A stretch of 64,000 nucleotides of DNA from Carnimonas nigrificans ATCC BAA-78 (lineage in GTDB: Bacteria > Pseudomonadota > Gammaproteobacteria > Pseudomonadales > Halomonadaceae): assembly GCF_000526695.1 (NCBI RefSeq), contig NZ_JAGO01000011.1:1-64000 (forward strand), written 5' to 3'. A program made the translations under genes and the position numbers. Under the pieces are notes generated by a model. It did not search any database. It saw only the letters and a program-made list of their open reading frames with translations, and was not told the origin of the DNA. This document shows positions 29,286-38,069 of the stretch, piece by piece (position 1 is the first letter of the stretch; the number at the start of each line of letters is the position of its first letter).

Positions 29286-30053
29286 ATGTCATCAGTTTCT
29301 CACTCAGCGAATGAGGCGCAGTCGGCCTCGTTCACGCCGCCTGGTCACGTTGCCATCATTATGGATGGCAATAATCGCTGGGCGCGCGCGCGCGGTCTTT
29401 CCGCTGTGCGCGGGCACCATGCCGGCGTCGAGTCGGTCAGGGCGGTGGTGCGTCGGGCCGCAGAACGAGGCGTAAACACACTAACGCTGTTTGCCTTTTC
29501 CAGCGAGAATTGGCGGCGTCCGCGGGATGAAGTCAGTGCGCTGATGGAGCTGTTCGTGCTGGCGCTGAGGCGCGAGGTGGGCAAACTTCACCGCAATAAT
29601 ATTCGGCTCTCCATTGTCGGTGATCGCTCCGCCTTGCATGGTTCTCTGGTGAGGCTGATCGAAAAGGCAGAGGCCAAAACCCGCGACAACACCGGGCTAC
29701 ATCTGATTGTGGCCGCCAACTACGGTGGTCGCTGGGATATCGCGCAGGCGGCCCGTCATCTGGCTGAACGTGCGGTAGCAGGCGAGTTTTCTCCTGGCGA
29801 TATTTCCGAGGGGATGCTGGCGAACGAAATGGCGGCACATATTCCGGAAGTTGATCTCTGTATTCGTACCAGCGGTGAGCAGCGAATCAGCAACTTCTTG
29901 CTATGGCAGCTTGCTTACGCCGAACTTTTTTTCTCACCCGTGCTGTGGCCCGACTTTGGTGTCGAAGCCTTTGATGAAGCGCTGGGTGCCTTTGCATCGC
30001 GTACACGCCGTTTCGGTAAAACGGACGAGCAGATCGAGGTAGAGCGTGCTTAA
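29286..30053 (+). CDS. uppS: Undecaprenyl diphosphate synthase (isoprenyl transferase)
   Basis: A 255-residue cis-prenyltransferase that extends farnesyl diphosphate to the C55 carrier lipid of peptidoglycan and O-antigen. HVAIIMDGNNRWARARG with the catalytic Asp, the LTLFAFSSENWRRP block and the IRTSGEQRISNFLLWQ region are all present. It directly follows frr; in E. coli dxr lies between these two genes. It overlaps cdsA by 8 bp. Confidence 0.96.
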   Translation: MSSVSHSANEAQSASFTPPGHVAIIMDGNNRWARARGLSAVRGHHAGVESVRAVVRRAAERGVNTLTLFAFSSENWRRPRDEVSALMELFVLALRREVGKLHRNNIRLSIVGDRSALHGSLVRLIEKAEAKTRDNTGLHLIVAANYGGRWDIAQAARHLAERAVAGEFSPGDISEGMLANEMAAHIPEVDLCIRTSGEQRISNFLLWQLAYAELFFSPVLWPDFGVEAFDEALGAFASRTRRFGKTDEQIEVERA

Positions 30054-30846
30054 ACAACGATTTCTGACCGCTTTGGCCATTGGTCCGGTCTCTCTGGTGC
30101 TACTGTTTACGTTAACTGGCGGCTGGTTTGCCAGTTTTGTCGGCATTATTGTCGCGCTCTCTGCATGGGAGTGGGCCAATCTAGCGGGGTTCTCGCAGCA
30201 GCGTGATCGTCTGCTGTTCTCGCTGGCGATCTGTTTCGTCATGGCGCTGCTGTGGTCGAGCGGTATCGTGTGGCAGCGCTGGCCCTTGTGGCTGGCATTC
30301 TGGGGATGGATCATCTGCGCCTACTGGGTGATGCGTTATCCGTCGCTGCAATCGCAGTGGTCGAGCAAGGCGGTGCGCATCGTCATGGGCGTTGGGGCGC
30401 TGCTGCCCTGCTGGATGGCGCTCAACCAGCTACGTACCGAACCCTGGTGGCTGCTTTACGTGCTGTTCGTGGTGTGGGGCGCTGATATTTCTGCCTATTT
30501 CTCCGGTCGCGCCTTTGGTGGGCGCAAACTGGCCCCGAGTGTCAGCCCGGGCAAGTCATGGGCGGGTGTTTACGGTGGCCTGGCGGGTACCGCGCTATTG
30601 GCCGTGCTGATGACCTTCATTCAAGGGATCGGCTTCGGCGGCTTCGTGTGGCTTTTGATCGTGACCTGGATTATCACCTTTGCCTCAGTGATGGGAGATC
30701 TGACCGAAAGCATGCTCAAGCGTGCGCGCGGTATCAAGGATTCAAGCCAAATGCTCCCCGGGCATGGCGGTATGCTTGACCGCATCGACAGCCTCACTTC
30801 AGCGGTTCCTCTGTTTGCGCTGCTTGCTGCCTGGTCAGGGCACTAG
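30046..30846 (+). CDS. cdsA: Phosphatidate cytidylyltransferase
   Basis: A 266-residue integral membrane enzyme with about eight helices that makes CDP-diacylglycerol from phosphatidate and CTP. The signature near the C-terminus reads MLPGHGGMLDRIDSL. SPGKSWAGVYGG and DLTESMLKRARGIKDSS are also typical. It starts with GTG inside uppS, with GAGGT upstream, so translation is coupled. rseP follows after 18 nt: the dxr gene usually found here (as in Pseudomonas) is missing. Confidence 0.95.
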   Translation: MLKQRFLTALAIGPVSLVLLFTLTGGWFASFVGIIVALSAWEWANLAGFSQQRDRLLFSLAICFVMALLWSSGIVWQRWPLWLAFWGWIICAYWVMRYPSLQSQWSSKAVRIVMGVGALLPCWMALNQLRTEPWWLLYVLFVVWGADISAYFSGRAFGGRKLAPSVSPGKSWAGVYGGLAGTALLAVLMTFIQGIGFGGFVWLLIVTWIITFASVMGDLTESMLKRARGIKDSSQMLPGHGGMLDRIDSLTSAVPLFALLAAWSGH

Positions 30847-30864
30847 CCTCAGAGGCCCCAATTC

Positions 30865-32202
30865 ATGGGTATTGTCGAAAATATCATTGCCGTCATTGTC
30901 GTACTCGGGGTGCTGATTACCTTCCACGAGTACGGCCATTTTTTTGTGGCACGTCGCTGTGGCGTCAAGGTGCTGCATTTTTCGGTAGGCTTCGGCAAAC
31001 CCCTTTGGTCCATTTATGACCGTCATGGTACTCGCTTCTCGATTGCTGCTATTCCGCTTGGCGGTTACGTCAAGATGCTCGATGAGCGTGAAGGGCCGGT
31101 AGCGGAAGAGGAGCGCCACCGAGCATTCAACCGAGCTTCCGTCTTCCGTCGCATCCTGATTGTGGCGGCGGGGCCGCTGGCCAATTTTTTGCTCGCATGG
31201 GTTATCTACTGGGCGCTCTTTGTTTACGGTATTTCTGCACTGGTGCCGGTGGTCGGACAGATAGCGCCTGATTCGCCTGCCAGTCACAGCGGTATTGCCG
31301 AAGGTGAGCAGATTACGCGGGTAGAAGGGCGAGAAGTGCTCACTTGGGAAGATATCAATCTGCGTCTGGTTGATCTGATTGGTCGTAGCGGCACTATCTC
31401 GTTCGAGACCACTGAACACCGCTATGATCTGCCTGTGCACCGCTACCTGGTTGGTGACGATCCCTCGAACCCTTTGCAACCGCTTGGCCTGTCGGTATGG
31501 CAGCCGAAGGTAGCTCCTCGTATTCAGCGTGTCGTGGCAGAGGGGCCGGCAGCGCAGGCGGGCCTCAAGGCGGGTGATCTGGTTACGCGGGTTGATGGAC
31601 AGCCGATCACCGATTGGGCGGCGTTTGTCGCGCATGTCCAGCAGAGTGATAGTCACTCTATGCAGCTGGAAGTGGAAAATGCGGGCGCCAGTCGCGAAGT
31701 GGTGCTGACGCCTCAGCGAAAACAGGCTAACAACGGTAAGACAATCGGCTATATTGGAGCCGCTGCTGAAATACCGGCTTATCCTTCACGCTACGTGCGG
31801 GATGTCAGCTTCTCGCCGTGGCAGGCTGTTCCACGCGCCGTTGGCAAGACCTGGGACATGATCCAGCTGACCACGGTGTCGATTGGCAAGATGGTGGTTG
31901 GACTCATCTCGCCGAGCAATTTATCTGGCCCTGTGACCATCGCACGCGTTGCCGGAGATTCGGCCCGCAGCGGCGTTGAGTCTTTTGGCAGCTTTTTGGC
32001 CTATCTGTCGATCAGTCTGGGCGTATTGAATTTATTGCCCATTCCGATGCTCGACGGGGGACATCTGCTCTATTTTGTTGTCGAAGCGGTGCGTGGACGC
32101 CCCCTGTCAGACAAGGTGCAGATGCTTGGCCTGAAAATTGGCATGCTGGTTGTTGGCACTTTAATGATGCTGGCACTGTACTTTGACCTGATGAGGCTGT
32201 AG
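30865..32202 (+). CDS. rseP: Site-2 zinc metalloprotease RseP
   Basis: A 445-residue inner-membrane protease that cuts RseA to release sigma-E and clears signal-peptide remnants. The zinc motif HEYGH is at residues 21-25 in the first membrane helix. Two PDZ domains occupy the periplasmic part (VAEGPAAQAGLKAGDLVTRVDG is the clear second one). The C-terminal LNLLPIPMLDGGHLL completes the active site. It closely follows cdsA; a terminator and a promoter separate it from bamA. Confidence 0.96.
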   Translation: MGIVENIIAVIVVLGVLITFHEYGHFFVARRCGVKVLHFSVGFGKPLWSIYDRHGTRFSIAAIPLGGYVKMLDEREGPVAEEERHRAFNRASVFRRILIVAAGPLANFLLAWVIYWALFVYGISALVPVVGQIAPDSPASHSGIAEGEQITRVEGREVLTWEDINLRLVDLIGRSGTISFETTEHRYDLPVHRYLVGDDPSNPLQPLGLSVWQPKVAPRIQRVVAEGPAAQAGLKAGDLVTRVDGQPITDWAAFVAHVQQSDSHSMQLEVENAGASREVVLTPQRKQANNGKTIGYIGAAAEIPAYPSRYVRDVSFSPWQAVPRAVGKTWDMIQLTTVSIGKMVVGLISPSNLSGPVTIARVAGDSARSGVESFGSFLAYLSISLGVLNLLPIPMLDGGHLLYFVVEAVRGRPLSDKVQMLGLKIGMLVVGTLMMLALYFDLMRL

Positions 32203-32256
32203 CGTCGCAGGTTCGTGCCATGTGCAAGAAATGAGTAAGTACGGCGCGACATCAAT

Positions 32257-32310
32257 GCTGACATGGCTTGCCATGAAGAGTAGCAATCAAGCGAGTGTCA
32301 GCGTTTTTTA
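32257..32310 (+). terminator. Candidate terminator between rseP and bamA
   Basis: GCTGACA (32257-32263) pairs with TGTCAGC (32296-32302) around a large loop that holds a small TGG/CCA hairpin. GTTTTTT follows. The long loop makes it weaker than a standard terminator. Confidence 0.5.
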
Positions 32311-32333
32311 CGGCTGGATATGCGTAACTGCGC

Positions 32334-32361
32334 TTGTCAGGTAGCATGGCTTGTGTATAAG
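32334..32361 (+). promoter_or_regulatory. Candidate bamA promoter
   Basis: TTGTCA (32334-32339) and TATAAG (32356-32361) are separated by 16 nt, each matching the sigma-70 consensus at five of six positions. It lies after the candidate terminator and about 105 nt before bamA. Confidence 0.55.
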
Positions 32362-32466
32362 GTGCACTGCATAATTTACAGTCATTCGTCGGCTCGGTGT
32401 CGCGTTGGTGGCGACATGATTCGATCCTGGTGATCCGAAAGAATCTGAATTAAGTGAAAGGACGGC

Positions 32467-34815
32467 ATGAAGATCAAGACCCTCGGTTTGGCAGCGATGT
32501 TGTTGGGCTCGTCCCAACTGGTTCACGCTGCGTCTTTTCAAATTTCTCACATTCGTGTCGAGGGGTTGCAGCGAGTTTCTTCGGGAACCGTATTCAACGT
32601 CTTGCCTCTTAACGGCAATCGGCAGCTTGATGAAAGTCAATTGAGTCAGGCGGGCAAGGCGTTATACGGCACGGGACTTTTTGACGACATCAGCTTTGAA
32701 CGCCAAGGCGAAGACCTGATTGTGCACCTCAAGGAGCGCCCCTCGGTCGCCAGAATCAACATCAATGGCAACAAGCAGATCTCAACCGATAACCTTAAAA
32801 AGGGTCTTGCTGACGCAGGCATCCTCGAAGGTCAGGTGCTGCAGCGCTCTACCCTTGAAGAAGTGCAGCGCTCGCTGGAGAACGTCTATCAGGATCAGGG
32901 CCGCTACAACGCCACGATCAAAACGGCTGTAGTGCCGCTTGATGCCAACCGCGTTCAGGTCAATATCAATGTTAATGAGGGCGGTAACGCACGTATTCGC
33001 CAGATTAACTTTGTAGGCAACCACGCCTTCAGTGATGACCAGCTGCTTGACGAGCTTGATCTGGCCGACCACCCCGGTTGGTTCCTGGGATGGTTCTCGC
33101 ACGACAAGTTCTCCAGCGACGCCATGTCCAAGGATCTCGATAATCTGCGCGCCTTTTATCAGGATCGTGGTTACGTCAATTTCAACGTGACCTCCAGCCA
33201 GGTATCGCTCTCTCCCGATAAAGCGGATATCTACATCAACATCAATATGGATGAGGGTGAGCAGTACCGCATCAGCAACATTAACTTCGCTGGTCAGCTA
33301 GGCGGTCTTAGCGAAGAGCAGGTACGAGGGCTGGTTCAGGCCAAGGAAGGCGATGTCTATAACCAGTCGAAACTGACCGCCTCGGCAGATGCGATCCGTG
33401 ACGCGCTGGGTAACGAAGGCTATACCTTCGCCAAGGTCGATGCTGTGCCAAATACCAGTGACAGCAACGATACGGCGGAAGTCACTTTCAATATTGATCC
33501 AGGCAAGCGTGCCTACGTGCGCCGCATCAATTTCAGCGGCAATACCACGACCGCTGACGAAGTGCTGCGCCGTGAAATGACGCAGATGGAGGGTGCACCT
33601 GCTTCCTCTGCCAGTATCAAGGATTCTCAGGCACGCCTACAGCGGCTTGGATTCTTCAGCGACGTGAAGGTCGATACCCACCCGGTGGAAGGCCACCCCG
33701 ATGAGCTGGATGTCGATTACACCGTGACCGAGCAGCCTTCGGGAAGTATCTCGGCGAGCCTTGGCTTTGCCCAGTCCGAAGGGCTTATCTATGGTGCGTC
33801 GCTCTCGCAGAGCAACTTCCTGGGTACCGGTAACCGTGTCGATATCGGCGCGACCAAAAGTAACTACTTTACCAACCTCAACTTCTCCTATACCGATCCT
33901 TACTGGACGTTGAGCGGTATTTCGCGCGGCTTTAACCTCTACTATCGCAAGTCCGATTATGACGACAGCGATATTGATATCTCGTCCTATTCAAGCGACG
34001 CGGTCGGTGGCGGTGTCAACTTCGGTTATCCGATCAGCGATCTTTCGCGCCTGAACTTTGGTATTGGCGGTGAGCACCTGACGCTTGATACCTACCACGA
34101 TACGCCGTGGGAAATTTACCAGTACGTGAAGGATGAGGGCGATACCTTCGACTCCTATAAGCTGTCGGTGAGCTGGACTCGCAATAACCTCAACCGCGGC
34201 ATCATGCCTACCGACGGCAGTTATCAGCGCTTGTCGCTGGAAGGCAACGGCCCCGGCAGTGATGCTCAAATCTATAAGCTGCGTTATCGTGGCGACAAAC
34301 TGTTTGAACTCAATCCTGAGTGGGCGCTCAAATTCAGCACCAACCTCGGTTATGCCAACAAGTATGGTAAAACCGATGTCTATCCATTTTACGAAAACTT
34401 CTACTCAGGCGGTCTTGGCTCGGTGCGCGGTTTCCGTACCAACTCGCTCGGTCAGCGTACTACGCCCCGTGGTGGCGACGATGACGACTACACCCTGGGT
34501 GGTAACATCCAAATGGAAGGCTCCGCCGACCTGATCTTCCCGACGCCATTTATTGAAGATCATCGTCAGGTGCAAACGTCACTGTTCGTCGATGCTGGTA
34601 ACACCTATCTGTCGCACTGCTATTCTACTGGCGATGGACCCAAGTCAGACTGCGAATCTGGCGTTGACCTGGGGGATATGAACCTGTCGGCAGGTGTTGG
34701 ACTGTCATGGCTGACGCCAGTAGGCCCGCTCACCTTCAGTGTCGCGAAGCCGATTCACAAGGCAAGTGGTGCAGAAAGCCAGTTCTTCCAGTTCTCGCTG
34801 GGACAAACCTTTTGA
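32467..34815 (+). CDS. bamA: Outer membrane protein assembly factor BamA
   Basis: A 782-residue Omp85 protein, the core of the BAM complex. A signal peptide ends at about VHA-A21. Five POTRA domains follow (starting ISHIRVEGLQRVSSGTVFNVLP), then a C-terminal 16-strand barrel from about residue 430. The lid-lock loop VRGF motif (GLGSVRGFRTNSLG) is present, as is a terminal Phe (FSLGQTF). A cysteine pair lies in an extracellular loop (HCYSTGDGPKSDC), as in other BamA. AAAGGA lies 6 nt before the ATG. Confidence 0.97.
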   Translation: MKIKTLGLAAMLLGSSQLVHAASFQISHIRVEGLQRVSSGTVFNVLPLNGNRQLDESQLSQAGKALYGTGLFDDISFERQGEDLIVHLKERPSVARININGNKQISTDNLKKGLADAGILEGQVLQRSTLEEVQRSLENVYQDQGRYNATIKTAVVPLDANRVQVNINVNEGGNARIRQINFVGNHAFSDDQLLDELDLADHPGWFLGWFSHDKFSSDAMSKDLDNLRAFYQDRGYVNFNVTSSQVSLSPDKADIYININMDEGEQYRISNINFAGQLGGLSEEQVRGLVQAKEGDVYNQSKLTASADAIRDALGNEGYTFAKVDAVPNTSDSNDTAEVTFNIDPGKRAYVRRINFSGNTTTADEVLRREMTQMEGAPASSASIKDSQARLQRLGFFSDVKVDTHPVEGHPDELDVDYTVTEQPSGSISASLGFAQSEGLIYGASLSQSNFLGTGNRVDIGATKSNYFTNLNFSYTDPYWTLSGISRGFNLYYRKSDYDDSDIDISSYSSDAVGGGVNFGYPISDLSRLNFGIGGEHLTLDTYHDTPWEIYQYVKDEGDTFDSYKLSVSWTRNNLNRGIMPTDGSYQRLSLEGNGPGSDAQIYKLRYRGDKLFELNPEWALKFSTNLGYANKYGKTDVYPFYENFYSGGLGSVRGFRTNSLGQRTTPRGGDDDDYTLGGNIQMEGSADLIFPTPFIEDHRQVQTSLFVDAGNTYLSHCYSTGDGPKSDCESGVDLGDMNLSAGVGLSWLTPVGPLTFSVAKPIHKASGAESQFFQFSLGQTF

Positions 34816-34900
34816 TGCTGGCTAGCTGATCAGCAGTAACACTTTTATTCCTGGCGAGTCGGGCAAGACTCGCGGGTCAGGTCATTCAGGAGAAAGAAAC

Positions 34901-35407
34901 ATGCGTAAACTTGGTATCGCATTGGGCGTAGCAGTAGCGCTGGGTGGTGCTTCTTCCGTAGCTAATGCTGCTGGCATTGGTGTGATTGATTGGCAGGAAG
35001 CACTGATGAACACCAGTGCTGCCAAGCAGTCGGTCAACCAGCTGAAGAACCAGCTCGGCAACAAGCCTCAGCAGGTACAGTCGCTGGGACAGGAAGTGCA
35101 GCAGCTTCAGCAGCGTTTGCAGCGCGATGGCTCGACCATGTCCGAGTCCGAGCGTAACGGTCTGGTAAGACAGCTACAGACCAAGGGTCAGCAGTTCCAG
35201 GAGCAGCGCGCCGAAGTTGAACAGGCTCGCCAGCAGAAAGAGCAAGGCTTCCTGCAGCAGGCTCGCCCCCGTCTTGATAAAGCGATCCAGAGCGTCGCAA
35301 AACGTCATAACCTCGATATGATTATTGATCGCTCTGCCGTGATCTATGGCGATGACGCTATGGACCTGACGAAAGAGGTCACTGCTGCGTATAATAGCGG
35401 CAAGTAA
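34901..35407 (+). CDS. skp: Periplasmic chaperone Skp (OmpH)
   Basis: A 168-residue Skp-type chaperone for outer-membrane proteins. The signal peptide ends ANA, followed by AGIGVIDWQEALMNTSAAKQ. A long Gln/Glu-rich coiled coil (about 45-125) forms the tentacle arms of the trimer. The C-terminal DLTKEVTAAYNSGK is typical. It follows bamA by 85 nt with a clear AGGAGA ribosome binding site; bamA-skp-lpxD order is conserved. Confidence 0.93.
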   Translation: MRKLGIALGVAVALGGASSVANAAGIGVIDWQEALMNTSAAKQSVNQLKNQLGNKPQQVQSLGQEVQQLQQRLQRDGSTMSESERNGLVRQLQTKGQQFQEQRAEVEQARQQKEQGFLQQARPRLDKAIQSVAKRHNLDMIIDRSAVIYGDDAMDLTKEVTAAYNSGK

Positions 35408-35440
35408 TTTTCAGCTATTGCTCCAACGCATAGCTTCACA

Positions 35441-35475
35441 CGCCGGTAGCAGGTCTAGACAGCCTGCTACCGGCG
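35441..35475. repeat. Long perfect hairpin between skp and lpxD
   Basis: CGCCGGTAGCAGG (35441-35453) and CCTGCTACCGGCG (35463-35475) form a 13-bp stem with a 9-nt loop. No T run follows. It could stabilise the skp mRNA 3' end or lower read-through into lpxD. Confidence 0.7.
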
Positions 35476-35487
35476 GTCGTCAAGTGG

Positions 35488-36522
35488 ATGCACATGACTA
35501 CTACGGCTAACTCCGGCTGGACCCTGAACGAGCTTGCTGAGCGCGCAGGGGCTGAATTGAAAGGGGATGGATCGCGTCGCGTGACGGGGTTCTCTACGTT
35601 AACTGATGCCGGCAGTGACGATCTCGCCTTTCTGGCAAATCCCGCGTATTTAAAACATCTGACAGCCACCAATGCGGCTGCGGTATTGGTAAGCCCTGAA
35701 CACGCTGACCAGTGCCCAACCAATGCATTGGTGCTGAAAAACCCTTATCTGGGGTTTGCGCTGCTGTCCAGCTGTTTCGCACGCACGCCGCAGCAAGCAA
35801 CGGTGGGAATTCACCCGAGCGCTTGTGTCAGCGAGAGTGCCGTGATCGGCGAGAATGTGTCGATCGCCGCCCATACCGTTATCGGCGACAATGTGCGTAT
35901 AGGTGACGGCAGTATCATCGGTCCTGGCTGCTTTATCGGTGATGATAGCGAGCTGGGTGCAGATGCACTTCTTTACGCCAACGTGACGATTTACCACGGC
36001 GTCATGATTGGTGAACGCGTTATCATTCACAGCTCTGCCGTAGTTGGCGGTGATGGGTTCGGCTTTGCCCATGATGGGCGCCAGTGGGTGAAAATCGCTC
36101 AGATCGGTGGTGTCACGATCGGCAATGATGTCGAAATCGGCGCCAGTTCCAGCATTGATCGCGGCGCCCTTGGCGACACGATTATCGGCAACGATGTCAA
36201 AATAGATAGCCAGGTGCAGGTAGCCCACAATGTTCAGGTGGGCGATCACAGCGCATTGGCAGGCTGTGTCGGAGTTGCCGGCTCGACGAAGATCGGGCGC
36301 GGCTGTCTGCTCGGCGGCGGGGTCGGCCTTGGTGGTCATATCGAGATTGCGGACGGTGTTACCTTAACCGGAATGAGCATGGTCACCAACTCCATCCCCG
36401 AGCCTGGCGTATACTCTTCAGGCACCGGGGTTCTCCCTAACGCCCAGTGGCGCAAGAGCGTTGTGCGTTTCCGGCAGCTTGATTCGCTGGCCAAGCGTAT
36501 AGGGAAGCTGGAAAAGTCATAA
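35488..36522 (+). CDS. lpxD: UDP-3-O-acylglucosamine N-acyltransferase
   Basis: A 344-residue enzyme of lipid A synthesis that adds the second, N-linked hydroxyacyl chain. The N-terminal uridine-binding domain (WTLNELAERAGAELKGDG and DLAFLANPAYLKHL) is followed by a left-handed beta-helix of hexapeptide repeats (IGENVSIAAHTVIGDNVRIGDG and on). GFGFAHDGRQWVKIAQIG holds the catalytic His region. Two ATG codons lie two residues apart (35488 and 35494); neither has a strong ribosome binding site, so the start is uncertain by two codons. Confidence 0.95.
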   Translation: MHMTTTANSGWTLNELAERAGAELKGDGSRRVTGFSTLTDAGSDDLAFLANPAYLKHLTATNAAAVLVSPEHADQCPTNALVLKNPYLGFALLSSCFARTPQQATVGIHPSACVSESAVIGENVSIAAHTVIGDNVRIGDGSIIGPGCFIGDDSELGADALLYANVTIYHGVMIGERVIIHSSAVVGGDGFGFAHDGRQWVKIAQIGGVTIGNDVEIGASSSIDRGALGDTIIGNDVKIDSQVQVAHNVQVGDHSALAGCVGVAGSTKIGRGCLLGGGVGLGGHIEIADGVTLTGMSMVTNSIPEPGVYSSGTGVLPNAQWRKSVVRFRQLDSLAKRIGKLEKS

Positions 36523-36528
36523 GCAGTA

Positions 36529-36562
36529 AGATATAGCGCCTGGCGCTATATCTTTCGCTTTA
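36529..36562 (+). terminator. Terminator after lpxD
   Basis: AGATATAGCG and CGCTATATCT form a 10-bp stem with a CCTGG loop, followed by TTCGCTTTATTTC. The T run is interrupted, so strength is moderate. Confidence 0.65.
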
Positions 36563-36726
36563 TTTCCAAAATGTCGGGATCCGGGGCCGGCCAGGCTCTG
36601 ATCCCGATATTCTTTGGAAAAAACGCGGTTATATGGAAGCGCTTTGCATTGCGTGGCCTTCCTGAATACCTATAAAGGCTGTCGGCTGCGGCTCGGTCTT
36701 GAGGTTATCTTTTCATTCGACTGTCA

Positions 36727-36754
36727 TTGTTTTGGACGGTCGCACTGTTATATT
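36727..36754 (+). promoter_or_regulatory. Candidate fabZ-lpxA promoter
   Basis: TTGTTT (36727-36732) and TATATT (36749-36754) are separated by 16 nt. It lies between the lpxD terminator and fabZ, about 29 nt before the fabZ start, so fabZ may begin a new transcript. Confidence 0.45.
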
Positions 36755-36782
36755 GCGAGGCTTGAGCCTCAGAGGTTTCTGC

Positions 36783-37226
36783 ATGGTCATGGATATCAAG
36801 GAAATCCAGGAATTCCTACCCCACCGATACCCGTTCCTTCTGGTCGATAGAGTGTTGGAACTGGAGCTGGGAAGCTATATCAAAGCCTTCAAGAACGTTA
36901 GCGTTAATGAGCAGTTCTTCAATGGCCATTTTCCTGACTATCCCATCATGCCGGGGGTATTGATTATCGAAGCTCTTGCCCAGGCATCCGGTATCCTTGG
37001 TTTCAAAACCGGCGATAAGCGCCCGCGTGACGGTTACGTTTATTACTATGTCGGAAGTGATAACGTGCGTCTCAAGCGTCCCGTTTATCCCGGTGATCAG
37101 CTCATGCTGGAATCCTGGATCGTCAAGTCGCGTCGTGGCGTATGGAAATTCCACTGCCGCGCCCACGTAGGCGATGAACTGGTATGCGAAGCTGACATTA
37201 TGTGCGCAGAGAGGAAAGTCGCTTGA
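36783..37226 (+). CDS. fabZ: 3-hydroxyacyl-ACP dehydratase FabZ
   Basis: A 147-residue hot-dog-fold dehydratase of fatty acid synthesis. [13 protein letters not shown] with the catalytic His, the [21 protein letters not shown] block with the catalytic Glu and the C-terminal [10 protein letters not shown] are intact. FabZ competes with LpxA for hydroxymyristoyl-ACP, so its grouping with lpx genes is meaningful. The ATG at 36783 has AGAGG 7 nt upstream; an open frame from 36699 is a non-coding extension. Its stop codon overlaps the lpxA start. Confidence 0.96.
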   Translation: MVMDIKEIQEFLPHRYPFLLVDRVLELELGSYIKAFKNVSVNEQFFNGHFPDYPIMPGVLIIEALAQASGILGFKTGDKRPRDGYVYYYVGSDNVRLKRPVYPGDQLMLESWIVKSRRGVWKFHCRAHVGDELVCEADIMCAERKVA

Positions 37227-37990
37227 TCCATTCCACCGCGATCATCGATCCCAGCGCTACGCTAGCCGACGATGTCGAGATTGGACCATTTTCCATTATT
37301 GGTCCCGATGTCGTTATCGGCCCGGGGTGCAGGATCGAGTCCCATGTTGTTATCAAGGGTCCTACCACTATCGGTGCCAATAACCGTTTCTTCCAGTTTT
37401 GCTCGATTGGGGAAGAGTGTCAGGACAAGAAATACAAGGGTGAGCCTACTCGTCTGGTCATTGGCGACAACAATGTCTTCAGAGAGAGCGTTACGGTTCA
37501 CCGCGGCACCGCGCAGGATAAATGGAGCACCTTCATCGGTAGCGACAACCTGCTGATGGCCTATAGCCACGTCGCGCATGACTGTGAAATCGGCAGCCAC
37601 TGCATACTGGCCAACGGTGCCACACTGGCGGGGCATGTCACCATGGGCGATCACGCTATCATCGGTGGTCTTGCCGCAGTGCATCAGTTCTGCAACCTGG
37701 GGGCGCACTCCATGGTAGGCGGCATGACCGCCGTGAGCATGGATATCGTGGCGTATGCGATTGCCAACGGTAATCCGGCGCACTTGCACGGCCTCAACGT
37801 AGTAGGTCTGAAGCGCCGCGGCTTTTCCGCCGATGCGGTGGCTACGCTGCGCGATGCGTACAAGGTCGTCTTCCGCAGTAATCTCAAGCTGGCAGAATCC
37901 ATCGCCGAGCTTGAGCAGCGTCCTCCCAGCGACGAATTGCAGCTCTTTATTGACTCACTCAAGCGCGCTGAGCGTGGTATTACGCGCTAA
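37223..37990 (+). CDS. lpxA: UDP-N-acetylglucosamine O-acyltransferase
   Basis: A 255-residue first enzyme of lipid A synthesis. The protein is a left-handed beta-helix of hexapeptide repeats. The catalytic His lies in [29 protein letters not shown] place the start at a TTG (37223) that overlaps the fabZ stop as TTGA. It gives the standard N-terminus [14 protein letters not shown], and AGAGGAAAG lies 5-6 nt upstream. A GTG at 37202 would add seven residues with no binding site. Translational coupling to fabZ is likely. Confidence 0.93.
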   Translation: MIHSTAIIDPSATLADDVEIGPFSIIGPDVVIGPGCRIESHVVIKGPTTIGANNRFFQFCSIGEECQDKKYKGEPTRLVIGDNNVFRESVTVHRGTAQDKWSTFIGSDNLLMAYSHVAHDCEIGSHCILANGATLAGHVTMGDHAIIGGLAAVHQFCNLGAHSMVGGMTAVSMDIVAYAIANGNPAHLHGLNVVGLKRRGFSADAVATLRDAYKVVFRSNLKLAESIAELEQRPPSDELQLFIDSLKRAERGITR

Positions 37991-38069
37991 CGCCGCTTTG
38001 CCTGCTGCACGTTCCGGCGTGCAGCAGCACCTTCCTGTCGCTTAACTTCCTGGCTGATGATCTTCCGCT

